Part shown: positions 31,373 to 42,058 of the stretch, piece by piece
Layout: every line of letters starts with the position of its first letter
How positions within the stretch are numbered: position 1 is the first letter of the stretch
Source: Ananas comosus
Lineage: Eukaryota > Streptophyta > Magnoliopsida > Poales > Bromeliaceae
Direction: 5' to 3'
NCBI RefSeq assembly: GCF_001540865.1
Contig: NC_033630.1
Coordinates: 4,285,909 to 4,349,908, forward strand
DNA: 64,000 bases
Translations under genes and position numbers: made by a program
The notes under the pieces: model-generated
Told to the model about the DNA's origin: nothing
The model's input: the letters and a program-made list of their open reading frames with translations, nothing else
Database searches by the model: none

Positions 31373-32382
31373 CGTCTGTTTGAGTGGAAAAAAAAAGTGT
31401 GGGAATTAAATTTGAAACTTTTAAAAACAAAGAGAGAAAGAGCTGAGAACTAATTTTGATAGGTTAATATGCAGAAAATCCTTCCATAAATATTTATTTT
31501 TTTTACTTTTTCTTATTGATTTTATAGACCTATATTTTATCTTTTAAAAATTTTAGATATGTTTCAAAAGGTTACAATGTTAATGAAGAGGGTAAACTGA
31601 TCAAATTATCTTTATTGTTTCATAAGAAAAAATAAATTTTTAATATAAATTTTTTTATTTTTAAGATCATTTTTTGTATAATTATAAAAAAAAATAGATG
31701 AATAGACTGAATAGTGACGAAATTCTAACAGATGGAGACTGAACGTATCAATTTAAAATTATGAAGAGGTAAAATATAAGTTTATGATCAGAAAAAAAAA
31801 AAAGAGAAAGATGAATATTTACGTGATATTTTTTTTGTATTTTAATCATTTAATTAATATAATAATTCGAAAGATATTCAGTAGCAAATAATTGGTTGAT
31901 CTAATTGTCTGGCATTAATACTACTGCCTCAATAAAACAAATAGAAATTTTGGCGCATTTTAGAAAGTACACTCTGTTGTACTTTCATATCATCAATAAC
32001 AAATCAATCATATTTATTTTTTTTTTAAAAATATAATAATTTTTTTTTATAATTATGAAGTATCAAATTAATTCATAAAAATTTATTTGATTAATGCAAC
32101 TGTTGTGCCACCAATATAATTGATGCATTTTAAAATTTTTGGTAGTAAACAGGATTGAGGTTTCATTTCACTGATCAAATGAAGTGGTCTTCTGCTTTTG
32201 AAAGGTCTTTTCATTCTCCTTCCTTTGGTTTCTTCTATTCGACAATGATTGATGAATGATGGTCACTTGGCTTCATGTGATGTGTCGGTGGGTACATAAA
32301 TGCATTTGAGGCATCATAGCCCTAACATTTTCTATAATTGCATACATAGCATATCTTTATATTTAGATAATCCATGAATATG
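31373..32382. other. Intergenic, no gene seen
   Basis: AT-rich, low complexity; nothing recognised. Confidence 0.6.
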
Positions 32383-32972
32383 TGGTAAACTTCAAATACT
32401 ACCTTGTGATTTCATACTTTCTCACTTTAGTGTTCTGCGGTTTAAAATTATCAAGTTAGTCTCTATAGTTTCATATTTTCTCACTTTAATATTCTGTGGT
32501 TTAAAGTATATCAAGTTAGTGCACTGTGATTTTATTTTCTCTTTTTATTATCTATTTCACTATTTTTTTTTCGTTAAATCAGTGACAAAGTTAACATTAA
32601 AGGGTACTATAGTAAATATTCGATAAACCTAGGTAGGGTATCTAAAGTTTTTTGTATATAATTTAACGAAATATTAAAGGAGGAAAAAAAAATCAGTGAT
32701 AAAGTTAAAACTAAAGGGTACTAAAGTAAATATTCGATAAACCTTGGTAGGGTATCTAAAGTTTTTTTTTTATAATTTAACAGAATATTAACAAAGGAGC
32801 CGACGAAAAGAAAAAAATGAAACCACATGGTAAAAAATTGATACAACTTTAAACCATAGGGTACTAAAGTGAGAAAATGCGAAACCATAGGGTACTAAAT
32901 TGATACACTTTAAACCATAGGCTACTAAAGTGAAAAGTGCGAAACCATATGGGCGGTATTTGAAGTTTTTCC
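32383..32972. mobile_element. MULE-like MITE, 9-bp TSD, internal tandem repeat
   Basis: Ends GGTAAACTTCAAATAC and GTATTTGAAGTTTTTCC are inverted. The flanks ATGAATATG (32374-32382) and ATTAATATG (32973-32981) match at 8 of 9 positions. Inside, a 114-bp unit containing GTAAATATTCGATAAACC is repeated at 32578 and 32692. Confidence 0.75.
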
Positions 32973-33088
32973 ATTAATATGCAAGCTGAGTTTGTGAGTG
33001 GAATTAATTTGTTGAATCACTAGAAATTCTTAAATGATGTTAAATATAAAAAAAAATTAAATATCATTATTTATTAGCTTAAGTTTAG

Positions 33089-33325
33089 AAAGAATAATAA
33101 TTATTTTATATTATTTAATATGATATCAAAATAGAAGGTGTTGAGTTCGAGTCATGTCAGGCTCTTATTATTATTAACTTAATTAAAGTTTTAAAGAATA
33201 ATAATTATTTTATATTATTTAATATGATATCAAAATAGAAGGTGTTGAGTTCGAGTCATGTCAGGCTCTTATTATTATTAACTTAATTAAAGTTTTAAAG
33301 AATAATAATTATTTTATATTATTTA
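33089..33325. repeat. Tandem repeat, 104-bp unit, about 2.3 copies
   Basis: The phrase AAAGAATAATAATTATTTTA recurs at 33089, 33193 and 33297, exactly 104 bp apart. Each full unit includes GAGTTCGAGTCATGTCAGGC, which resembles a tRNA B box and suggests a SINE or tRNA-derived origin. Confidence 0.85.
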
Positions 33326-34238
33326 ACAGATGAAAGGAGAATATAATGTACTCCATGTGAAACTCTCTTCTCCAACCGTTCCGGCCAATTATGCTATATT
33401 CAGAATTTTCCTTCAGAGAAGATTTATTTTTCATTAATACTTTGCTCAAAAAAGGAGGATTTAGTATTGCTAATAGATACTCCTTTTGACTGTCTGATTT
33501 TTTTAATTTATTTAATTTGAACTAATTAATGATCTTTAAATTTTAGAATTTGAATATATTATTTATCTTTTTTTTAAAAAATAAATTAAATTTTTATTAC
33601 TAACAAATGGCAAGGTGCCATATAAAACAAAATACCAAAATATAGGAGTTCAGAGCAAAGTTCAAAAGAAAAGAAAAGAAATGAATGCATCTCTGTAAGC
33701 GGGAAAGTTAAAAAACTCCATATTCTTATCTAACATGTCTTTTATTTTTACAGAATTAATTACTATATTTTGTACAATTTACGTAACAATAAATTTATTA
33801 AATAAGACGAGTAATTTAAATTTTAAATTCAAAAAGCCATCAAAATATTTAAATCGAACCAATTGAAAGATTAGTAGTTGAATCAAAATGATCTATAGTT
33901 TATATTTTTTACCCTTTTTGTTTTAATCATTTGCTCATCACCAAATTCTCGATTGATTGATTGTACAATATTTCACGCAAAAGGTAATAAAAAAACCAAT
34001 CTATTTCTTTATAAAATAGTTTCCAAAGAAGAGAGAACTTTGTTTTCTCATACAATTAATAGTAGCTAGATGATCTAGCACCTTAGCTTATTCAAAATGA
34101 CATGCAGGAAGAAAAAAAAAAAAAAAAACATAATAATTAATTATAAAGAAGGAAATGGTCACACTACCATTCCATCACAATAAAAAGAATAAAAACACCT
34201 GGAAGAGAAAAAATCGCATTAAATCATTTATTTGCTCG
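33326..34238. other. Intergenic, no gene seen
   Basis: AT-rich 3' flank of the LEA gene. Nothing recognised. Confidence 0.6.
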
Positions 34239-34917
34239 TCAGTATCGCTTGGTTGTGGTGGTGTGAGTGGTGGTGGTGGCGCCACCGCTGGCGGTGCCGC
34301 CGCCGGTGGGCCCGCCCATCCCGACGGCATTCTTGACAGTGTCGGCAGCTCCTTGGGCCATCTGCATCACCTGCTCGCCCGCCTGCTGCATGAAACCCCC
34401 GGCCTTCTCTCCACCCTGCTGGCAGGACTCCTTGCACGACTGCGCCGCCTCGCTCGCCTTGTCCATCATCTCATTCTTCTTGATCTGCACACTCGATCAA
34501 CGCTTTTTACAACTATCCAACTTGAGTTGAATAATAATAATCCAAATATTTTTCATATAAAAGATTTACTAGAATGTTATAAATGGTGAAGCTAACGGGC
34601 TCTCAATGTAATGAAAAAGTATACTAAATCAGCAGCAGTCAAGTTATAGATGAGTTTACTCAGACCCACATCAAGCCACCGAAATATTAGGGACGGGCCA
34701 GAGTCAAACTTGGCTCGACCCAAGCCCGCGATCTCACAAATCTTGACAAAACGCTAAGAAAAATACAGAATTGGCTCTGATACCATATTATCCAAAAAAG
34801 ATCGACTTAAGACCGGAAACTGACGAGGACAGCAGGATAACTTGGATTGCGAACCGTTACCTGGGCATGTCCGGCAGCCTCGCCGGCCTTGTACCTGATA
34901 TCCGAATGGTCGGCCAT
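34239..34917 (-). CDS. KIN/LEA-type stress-induced small hydrophilic protein
   Basis: Two exons on the minus strand, 34917-34861 (MADHSDIRYKAGEAAGHAQ) and 34484-34239, joined across a 376-bp phase-0 GT...AG intron, give 100 residues. The protein has no hydrophobic segment and is rich in Gln, Ala, Gly, Lys. Repeated amphipathic phrases MMDKASEAAQSCKESCQQGG and MQMAQGAADTVKNAVGMGG are the KIN1/KIN2 (LEA-like) signature. The C-terminus is Gly/Thr/His-rich (TTTTHTTTTKRY), an extension beyond the short KIN proteins. Such proteins accumulate in cold, drought and ABA treatment and are thought to protect macromolecules in the cytosol. Start chosen because exon 1 carries the conserved MADxS...YKAGEA motif. 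The upstream TATA box and ABRE fit stress regulation. Confidence 0.9.
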
Positions 34918-35037
34918 TTCTCGCCGGATTGATTCTCTTGTTCTAATTAATCTCTTTTAATTTCTTTCTAATAAGAGGATATTGATTAATTAATTAAGCT
35001 GTGGAAGTGGAGATGTTGTAGTTCAAGTAATTACTAG

Positions 35038-35048
35038 AGGTATTTATA
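35038..35048 (-). promoter_or_regulatory. TATA box of the KIN/LEA gene
   Basis: On the minus strand the sequence reads GCTATAAATACC, about 120-130 bp upstream of the ATG at 34917, leaving a leader of roughly 90 bp. Confidence 0.65.
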
Positions 35049-35122
35049 GCAGGTGTGTTGGCTCCGAAATAACAAATTTCGAACGCGCGCGTAGGATCAC
35101 GCGCGGGCGCAAGGATTAAAGT

Positions 35123-35131
35123 ACACGTGGC
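35123..35131 (-). promoter_or_regulatory. ABRE / G-box upstream of the KIN/LEA gene
   Basis: The plus strand reads ACACGTGGC (minus GCCACGTGT), an ACGTGGC ABA-response core about 80 bp above the TATA box. CG-rich CGCGCG motifs at 35083-35110 could act as coupling elements. This suits bZIP (ABF/AREB) control of a stress gene. Confidence 0.6.
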
Positions 35132-35317
35132 ACGCTGGCCTTTGTTGTTGGCACTGGACGAGGTAACTCGAGAACGCTTCGTTCGGTATTTGATGCCGAG
35201 GTGTAAATTGCAACAAAGCAAAAGGAGTTGGAAAAAGTGAATGGCGATCCCTCAATCATAGGGTATTTTGAAATAAGCCACCTTAACTATTCCTGTTTTA
35301 TCTTTTTCTAGATTAAA

Positions 35318-35692
35318 TTCTAAAAAAACTTTCTTATAAATACTCAGTTTTTTTACTTTTTCTTTCAAACTTTCAAAAATCTATATTTTACACCTCAACA
35401 TTTCAAATTATTACATTTAGCCTCCCTCGGTCAGGGTTCTATAACTATTCTGTCTATTTCTTATAATTTATACTAAAAATATCTTTCAAAATAAAAGAAA
35501 TATATTAAAAAATTATTTTTTCTTATAAAAGAAGTAAGAGTAATTTGGTCATTTTGTGCTCTTCATTAACGTGGTACTCCCCTAAAAATATTTCTAAAAT
35601 TTTAAGGGTGCAAAATGTAGATTTTTGAAAGCCATGGAGGGAAAGCGAAAAAATAAGTATTTACAAAAGAGGTTGTCTATATTTTAGCCTTT
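35318..35692. mobile_element. MULE-like fold-back MITE (no clear TSD)
   Basis: The left arm (AAATACTCAG, CTTTCAAAAATCTATATTTT, ACACCTCAACATTT) pairs with the right arm (AAAATGTAGATTTTTGAAAG, AAATAAGTATTTACAAAAG). The ends resemble the GGCTAAATTAC family (GATTAAATTCT and TATTTTAGCC). The flanks do not give a convincing duplication. Confidence 0.55.
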
Positions 35693-37261
35693 TTTTGTTT
35701 TTTGATCTGTCGACGCATATGTTCAAAATGTAATAGTTTAAATGTCAACAGTATCCAACTATCAAAAAATTTAGAGGATTTGTTTATAAATTTATCAGGT
35801 AATTTTACAATAACCTTCTAATATCTTACAAATTAAACTAAGTTTAATACAATTACTAACATAAAAAATCATTTAGATTTCATAAAATTTGTACATTTAA
35901 TGTTAATATAAAATATTCAATTAAACATAGAAGCTTAGGGGTTTGGAATAAAAAAAAAAGAGTCAAGAGAGCTGTTTCAGAATGGCCTATAGTTGAGAGG
36001 GTCTCCATATATTCTTACATGAAATATTTTAGAGTTTATTAGCTATTTAATTAAGATCGTCGAAAAGCGATTTCATTGATTCGATTGTTCCTACAAAATT
36101 TGTTATCGGTTCATTGATTGGGGCCATTTAAGTGACGGGCCTTCATTTGTTTGAGGCCTGGAATGGTAATATTCGCTTGAATCTGTTCGAGCATAAATTC
36201 TGTGACATCCTAGTAACCTAATATTGGAGAATGTGTGGGTATATAAGAAATTAAGAATTAAGAATCAAGCACTCTAGTACTGGTAACTCGGACTACAACA
36301 TTTTGTGTCGCTATATACGCTGATGGGTGAATCGATTGATGGATCCACCATAAACCTTTATCCAACTCTTCAACTTGGTATTTCTTTTCACTTTCCAGAC
36401 AAGTAGTCGGCTTGGTTCATGTGTCAGCCTGTTAGGCTCTAATGCGTGAAATAATCTATTAAGATTAAGGCTCTGTGTGGATGTTGCAATAAATTATTCA
36501 GCGATATCTTATTCAATATGATGATTTTTTATTATAATCGAAAGTCAGACGTGTAGCCAAATATATCTAAAATGTGTTGGCTGGAAATTCACGTGGATGA
36601 CGAGTGGCGCCTTTTGGTCCTTGCGCTCTTTTTTCGTCTCTGCGGTTGAAGGCTAATCGAGCTGCATTTCAGACGCTTATCGGAGAGGAAATGGTCGGAT
36701 TGATTCCTATTAAACCCAGAATGGGTTGGACCTCCGAGAGTAGTACGGTGGCCTTGGACTTGCCCCGAATGCTAAGTTGGATCAGCTTGTCAAGCTTCGG
36801 CCCCTGATTTGGGTCAAGATCAGGCCGAGAAGACGACTGATGTAAACCAAATTGCCCGTGACAGTGGCGCGCAACTGGCAAGCAAGTTATTGACAGGGGG
36901 GGAGGTGGCTCAGTGGGTGTTGAATGACGTCAAGGAGGCGATCGATGTTCAACACAAAAAATTTTTCTATGAGCATTCATCAGGAATTCTACGTTATGGT
37001 TACTCGTAAGAAAAGTTGCGCCTCCTTCTAATGCAGTGAAAGGAAAAGGATAAAGAGCTGCCATGTGAAATCTAATGTCTGAGAGAAGGTTTTTTCTTGG
37101 TATTTCTTCTCTCTTTTGTACCTTGAAAAGTTGTGGCTGCCCGCGCCTGAATCTTTGGCATCTCGCCTATATATATGTCTTGAGACTTGAACTTGCAGCA
37201 GGATCTCTGCTCTGATCTTTCATGATTTACGAGAAAACGGAGGGAAAGAAAGAGAAAGAAG
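35693..37261. other. Intergenic; unresolved low-AT patch at 36600-37010
   Basis: Most is AT-rich. Bases 36600-37010 are less AT-rich with two adjoining open frames in different registers (one reads DQAEKTTDVNQIARDSGAQL), but neither has an ATG start or a domain I recognise. Possibly an old retroelement or gene fragment. At 36465-36520 the text GTGTGGATGTTGCAATAAAT / TATTCAGCGATATC resembles the MITE end at 52286. Confidence 0.4.
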
Positions 37262-38000
37262 AAAAAAATGAGAAATGATATAAATTTTATCCAAATAGTA
37301 TAATTTTTATCTAAAGAGTGTAAGTTTGAGTGTAATTTCTATCTCAAAGAGTATAATTTTCATTTAAAATAGTACAATTTTTTTTTAAAATAGTACAATT
37401 TTATTTTAACAGAGTAATTTTATATTCTTCTTATTTTTTTTATAATTTTTTATCTTTCCAATACAAAAAATATATTTTTATTTTTAGTTTTATTTTTTAT
37501 TATTATTTTTTTTTTTTTTTATAATTTTTTTTTGTCACGACCTCTTCCTTACTTTTTATCGCAACAATCGCCCTTGTCGAAGTATAACTATTTTTCTCCA
37601 TCTTTCTCGTCGGCGTGCTTTTCGGCTCCGAGAAGCACTTCTTCTTTGTTGGCAGCAGCAGCGGTGGGGACGATCGTGGATGAGGGCAGAGGAAAAGAAA
37701 AAAAAAAAAAAGAGTTGGGGCGACCATCGACCTCTACGCGGATGCGGAGGCCGGAGGAGGCCGGGGTTGCGTGCGAGAGTGGAGGGGTGAGGGGCAGAGG
37801 GCTTCGCGCTCGCCTTTGCGATTTCTTTGGCGAGAATAAAAAAAAGAATGCGCAGAAAAAAAAAAAAAAAAAGAAGAGCGAAAAATGTATAAGAGTATTT
37901 TGATCAGTTTATTGAAAATTCGGACCGATTTTAAAAATCGAAAAAGACGACCCAGTTTTACTAAAATTCAAAACTTAGTAAATTTTTTATGTAAATTAGC
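37262..38000. mobile_element. Single arm of the long-TIR MULE family
   Basis: Bases 37262-37440 carry the aatagtataattttt phrase type. Bases 37530-37870 form the GC-rich arm. The end region (TTTTGATCAG, AAAATTCGGACCGATTTT, ATGTAAATTAGCG) corresponds to the outer arms of 29005-31363 and 20154-20954. The opposite arm is absent. It lies 220 bp upstream of the chimeric NLR-like gene. Confidence 0.55.
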
Positions 38001-38219
38001 GTTAATTAAATTTGTAAGAAAGGTTTCTAATAAGTTTAAATTGACTCGTACGTATCAATTGAAGTCAAGTCAATGCACTACGATATGACCGTACAATCAA
38101 TCATTCTTTCTTCGCATAGTTAATTATTATTCATTCTTCGCCTCTAATTAATTTCTTACTCTCTATTTTTATATTTTTATTTTTTCTATTCCACGTTCCT
38201 AATTAGCTGCAGTGCGATA

Positions 38220-39674
38220 ATGCCGGTACTAGAGCCGATCATATTGACAGCAGTGGGATGGGTGGCGTCTCCCGTCGTGGCGAAGCTGCTCAACAAAGCG
38301 TTCGCCAGCTCAGGCTTCAATGCGGAGAAAAAGCTGCGGAAGCTGAGGGTCACCGTCCTCCAGGTGCTGAAATCGGTGATCGAGAAAGCGGAAGGCAGCG
38401 AGTACCGCAGCGAGGTGGAGGACTGGCTGCAGAGGCTCAAAGACGCTTACCAAGGCGTGCAGGACGCGCTGGACCTCCTCAACAACCGGCGCCTCAAACG
38501 CGCGGCGGCGGCGGCGGCGAGCGGTACTAAAAGGCAAACTAATCCGGTACGTGCTCCTCTTCACGTACCAAAACACCTGAAATGGGCTATACCAGTCTTA
38601 AAAGGTGGTCGGGATATGCTGTCACCTTACAAGATCAAGCTGAAGATCAGGCTGAACAAGCTTGAAAAGATCGCCGACGAAGCCGAGACACTCTGCAATT
38701 TGTTAGACGCCAGGTCTGATCAGACAGTAGCGCCCTACAGCTCTTTGCCTCCGCTGAAAGTGTTTGGCTGCGACGACGCTTGTGAAGAAATCATTCGGCT
38801 TCTGAAAACGGAACCTGCGGCAGCAATTCACGACCCTGGATCATCATCATCATCAGGAGGCATACCTATAACCGCCATAGTCGGTCGCCCGAGGGTCGGG
38901 AAGACTGCTCTTGCACAGTACATTTGCGAGCAGCTGAGGAGCGAATTTGGTATGAAAAAAATCATACAACAACAACAAGCTTCTACCGCGAGCGAGCCTC
39001 AAGATCCCGTTAATCCCGATGATCCACCCGTAACGATCCACACCCGTCTTCGTAATCTCGACGCTATGGTCGTGGGCGACCTTGACTTGCCTGAGGCGCT
39101 GCGACGGAAAATGAACAAAAAGCTGAAGGCGGAGAAGTTCCTGCTCGTGATCGATGATGTTTGGTGCGACGAGGAAGGCCGCGGGAAGAATTGGGTTGCA
39201 TTATTCAGATGTTTAGGCAAATGTTGTTTGCCAGGGACCAAGATTTTAGTTACGTCTCAAGCGAATGACGCCCACCGCCTCGAGGGCGAGATCGCGAGGC
39301 TCACGGCGGCGGCGGAGGTGAAGGAGGGGGAGATCGCCGCGCTGGAGCGGACGGTGGGGGCTCTCAAAGAGGCCGAGGAGGAGGCGGCGAGGGCGAGAGC
39401 GCAGCGCGAGGATGATCTGCGGAAGCGGAACTCGCTTCTGGTGGACAAGATCCGGGAGAAGGACGACGCCCTGATGGAGCTCGGCGAGAGGAACTCCTCG
39501 CTAGAAGAGGAGATCATCAAGCTTACGGATGCCCTCGCGCTGCTCAAGGAGAGGAACGCCGTGCTTGAAGGCGAGAAGAAGAACGCTGCCGCAGTGCTCA
39601 GGGCCATAGCGCTCGGGGCGGTGTCGGCAGGAGCTGCGGCTGTGACTGCAGTTTACCTTCACCGTAGAATGTAG
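38220..39674 (+). CDS. Truncated CC-NB-ARC protein fused to tail-anchored coiled coil
   Basis: One intronless frame of 484 residues from the ATG at 38220. Residues 1-100 resemble the N-terminal coiled-coil (Rx-like) domain of plant NLRs (VEDWLQRLKDAYQGVQDALD, compare vkdWl.rlkd..yd.eD.lD). At 222-229 is a P-loop GRPRVGKT, at 308-315 kinase-2 LLVIDDVW, at 339-347 the RNBS-B-like GTKILVTSQ. RNBS-A is not recognisable, and GLPLA, MHD and LRRs are absent. From about residue 352 the protein becomes a Glu/Lys/Leu heptad-rich coiled coil (EGEIARLTAAAEVKEGEIAA ... LEEEIIKLTDALALLKERN), then a hydrophobic helix at 458-480 and the basic end HRRM: a tail anchor. The tail resembles plant PMD1/2-type organelle-division coiled-coil proteins (inference). 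Possible decoy, adaptor or chimeric relic; transcription would decide. Confidence 0.8.
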   Translation: MPVLEPIILTAVGWVASPVVAKLLNKAFASSGFNAEKKLRKLRVTVLQVLKSVIEKAEGSEYRSEVEDWLQRLKDAYQGVQDALDLLNNRRLKRAAAAAASGTKRQTNPVRAPLHVPKHLKWAIPVLKGGRDMLSPYKIKLKIRLNKLEKIADEAETLCNLLDARSDQTVAPYSSLPPLKVFGCDDACEEIIRLLKTEPAAAIHDPGSSSSSGGIPITAIVGRPRVGKTALAQYICEQLRSEFGMKKIIQQQQASTASEPQDPVNPDDPPVTIHTRLRNLDAMVVGDLDLPEALRRKMNKKLKAEKFLLVIDDVWCDEEGRGKNWVALFRCLGKCCLPGTKILVTSQANDAHRLEGEIARLTAAAEVKEGEIAALERTVGALKEAEEEAARARAQREDDLRKRNSLLVDKIREKDDALMELGERNSSLEEEIIKLTDALALLKERNAVLEGEKKNAAAVLRAIALGAVSAGAAAVTAVYLHRRM

Positions 39675-39844
39675 AGGTAATGAGCATGAGCACTCTTTGA
39701 TTACAGTTTTTGGTTGTTTCAGCATGTTCTTAAATTGTCATAGGTTTACGACTTTTCGCTGCATTAGAAGAAACATATCTGATGAGGGTTTTACTCATCT
39801 GCTGCTATATATTACTGCTTTGTCGGGCAAAACTGTTGTTGCCG

Positions 39845-40720
39845 AGTGTTTCAAATGCTATCTTGGGGAAGTTTCCGATAAGATCAATTGTAGCCTAACT
39901 TTTTAACTGGAAATGAAATGTTGTTGTGTCAGATTTTCGTTAGGGCGTGAAGATTTGTCACTTGGTGAACGCTATATTTTCTTATGTAGTGTGATTTGTG
40001 AGGATTTGGATTTTTTGCAGAAGTGGAAAAGTAATCTTGACTGTGTTTGCTTTGTTGTTCTGTATTGTGAATTCTTGATGTTCTACTTTCTTCGTGCTGC
40101 CTACTTAATCACTTGGTCGTTCGTAATTTGAAGTACTATGGGAGTCTCCAAGAGTTTGTGCGTCTCTTCGAATGCTTTTCTTGGGAATTTTCTGATAAGA
40201 TTTGTAGCCCAACTTTTTGACTGGAATGTTGTTGCCTCAGATTTGTATTAGGGTATGAAGATTTGTCACTCGGTGAATGCTATAGTTCTTACATAATGCT
40301 ATTTGTGATGATTTGGGTTGCAAAACAGGGGAATTAAGTAACCTTGATCATGTTTATTTTGTTGGCCTGTGTTGTGATGTGTTGCCTAAGGAGTTAATTG
40401 GTTGTTTCTGATGAAGTTGAAGTTTTGTAGGAGTCGCGAACAGTTGAGAGTGTCCCTCTGAATGCTTCTTGGAAGGTTTTTGATAAAAATGTAGCCTAAC
40501 TTATTTGATTGAAATCTTCTTTAACTCAAATTTTGTTACAGCTCGAAATCTGCCATTTGGTGGATGATTTCTCACATAGTGCTTTGTGAGAATTTGGTTT
40601 GCGAAAGATTGAAGAGCGACTATGTTCTTGATCTTGTTTAGTTGTTGTTCTGTGTTGTTGGTTCTCCATACTCCATTTTAACTGTGTTGCCTACTGGCCG
40701 GCCCATTTGGTTGTCCCTTA
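39845..40720 (+). repeat. Degenerate tandem repeat, ~300-bp unit, three copies
   Basis: The unit contains ATGCT-TCTTGG-AA, TTTC-GATAAGAT, GTAGCCTAACTTTTT, then a GAAGATTTGTCACTTGGTGA phrase and TGTGATTTGTGAGGATTTGG. GTAGCC(T/C)AAC anchors lie at 39890, 40204 and 40491. It begins about 170 bp after the stop of the chimeric gene. Short ORFs inside are not conserved between copies. Confidence 0.75.
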
Positions 40721-40996
40721 TGATTTTAGAATTATCAGGTAGTCTTGAAGCTCTTGTCAAATTTGGTTTGGGAGTTAGTTTTAGAAATTTGCTGCAATCT
40801 GGGATTCTTTGCTGAATTGAAGTTCGGAAGCTCCACGCACTGAAACACTTATTATTAGCATGAAGTATTTTCTGGGCAATGGCTCTTCACACCATCATCT
40901 ATTGATTAGTTTCCCTTCTCTTCGGAGTGCTAGAAACACTCTAGTTGTTGTCAGTTTGTGTAGAAGCAGTTTAGAAGTTTCATTGAAGTTAATTAA

Positions 40997-41893
40997 GGGC
41001 CTGTTTAGCCTAGCTTCTGTAAAAGTGATTTTGGTTTGGTGAATTAATTTTGATGAAAAGCTGTAGAGTGTTTTGTCGAATTTAGAAAAAAGTGATTTTC
41101 CTGAAATGATTTTCTAAAACTGTTTGGTAAAAAATTTTTGATGTTTGCATATATTAATATTTTTACTAAATTTTATTTTTAAAATAATTTACAATTTGAA
41201 TTTAAATTAAAATTTTAAATTTGAATTAAAAGTATAATTTTTAAATTTCAAACTTGTAAAAAAATAAATTTAAAATTTCAAAATTTAAAATTTAAAATTT
41301 GAATTTTTAAATCTAAATTTAAATTTCAAATTTTAAATTTCAAAATTCAAAATTCAAAATTCAAAATTCAAAATTCAAAATTCAAAATTCAAAATTCAAA
41401 TATAAAATATAAAATATAAAATATAAAATATGAATTTTGAAATTTAAACTTAAAATTAAAATTTTAAATTTTAAAATTTAAAATTTTGAAATTTGAAATT
41501 AAAATTAAAATTTAAAATTTGAATTTTTGAAATTTGAAATTTGAAATTTAAAATTTGAAACTTAAATTTTAAATTTTAAAATTTAAATTTTAAATTTAAA
41601 AAGTTGAAATTTAAAAATTCAAATATGAATTTAAAATTTTAAAATTTAAATTTAATCTTAAATTTATACTTTGAATCTAAAATAAAAATAAAAATTAGAA
41701 GTTTGAGTTTAAAATCAGAATCAGTTTTAGAGAAACAGTTTTTTTCTACTTCTGATTCTTAAGCCTTCAAAATCAGTTTTCTAATTCTAAAAAGCAGAAT
41801 CAGATTTTCAGAATGTCATTCCAAACGCTCTACTGAGCTCAAAAGTGATTTTGAGCTCAGAATCACTTTTAAATAGCTTGGCCAAACACTCCC
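40997..41893. mobile_element. PIF/Harbinger-type MITE with AT-satellite interior, TAA TSD
   Basis: Ends GGGCCTGTTTAGCCTAGC and GCTTGGCCAAACACTCCC (inverted) with TAA at 40994-40996 and 41894-41896. The inner TIR pairs AAAAGTGATTTTGG with AGAATCACTTTTAA. The centre (41140-41700) is almost wholly A/T, including tandem TTCAAAA units at 41339-41398 and ATAAAAT units after it. 897 bp. Confidence 0.85.
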
Positions 41894-41896
41894 TAA

Positions 41897-42058
41897 GTTT
41901 TCGATTCTACTGGCAATTTTCCTCTGCTCAGTGCTCACCCACTTTTATGAAATGGGTATCTGACTATTCAGTCTTGGGATACTCGATTCTCAAAATTACG
42001 TTCCACTTCTAATTAGTACTTTAACAATTATATATAACATACCTCAATACTAATAGGC
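41897..42058. other. Short spacer, no gene seen
   Basis: Spacer between the PIF element and a LINE fragment. Nothing recognised. Confidence 0.5.

Noticed and set aside
36604..37009. Two adjoining ORFs (67 and 66 codons) in a less AT-rich patch
   Set aside because: Both need non-ATG starts and neither contains a domain I can name; kept only as an unresolved patch.
41339..41700. TTCAAAA and ATAAAAT tandem units as telomeric or centromeric satellite
   Set aside because: They are confined within a PIF-type element with its own TIRs and TAA duplication, and do not match the plant telomere repeat.
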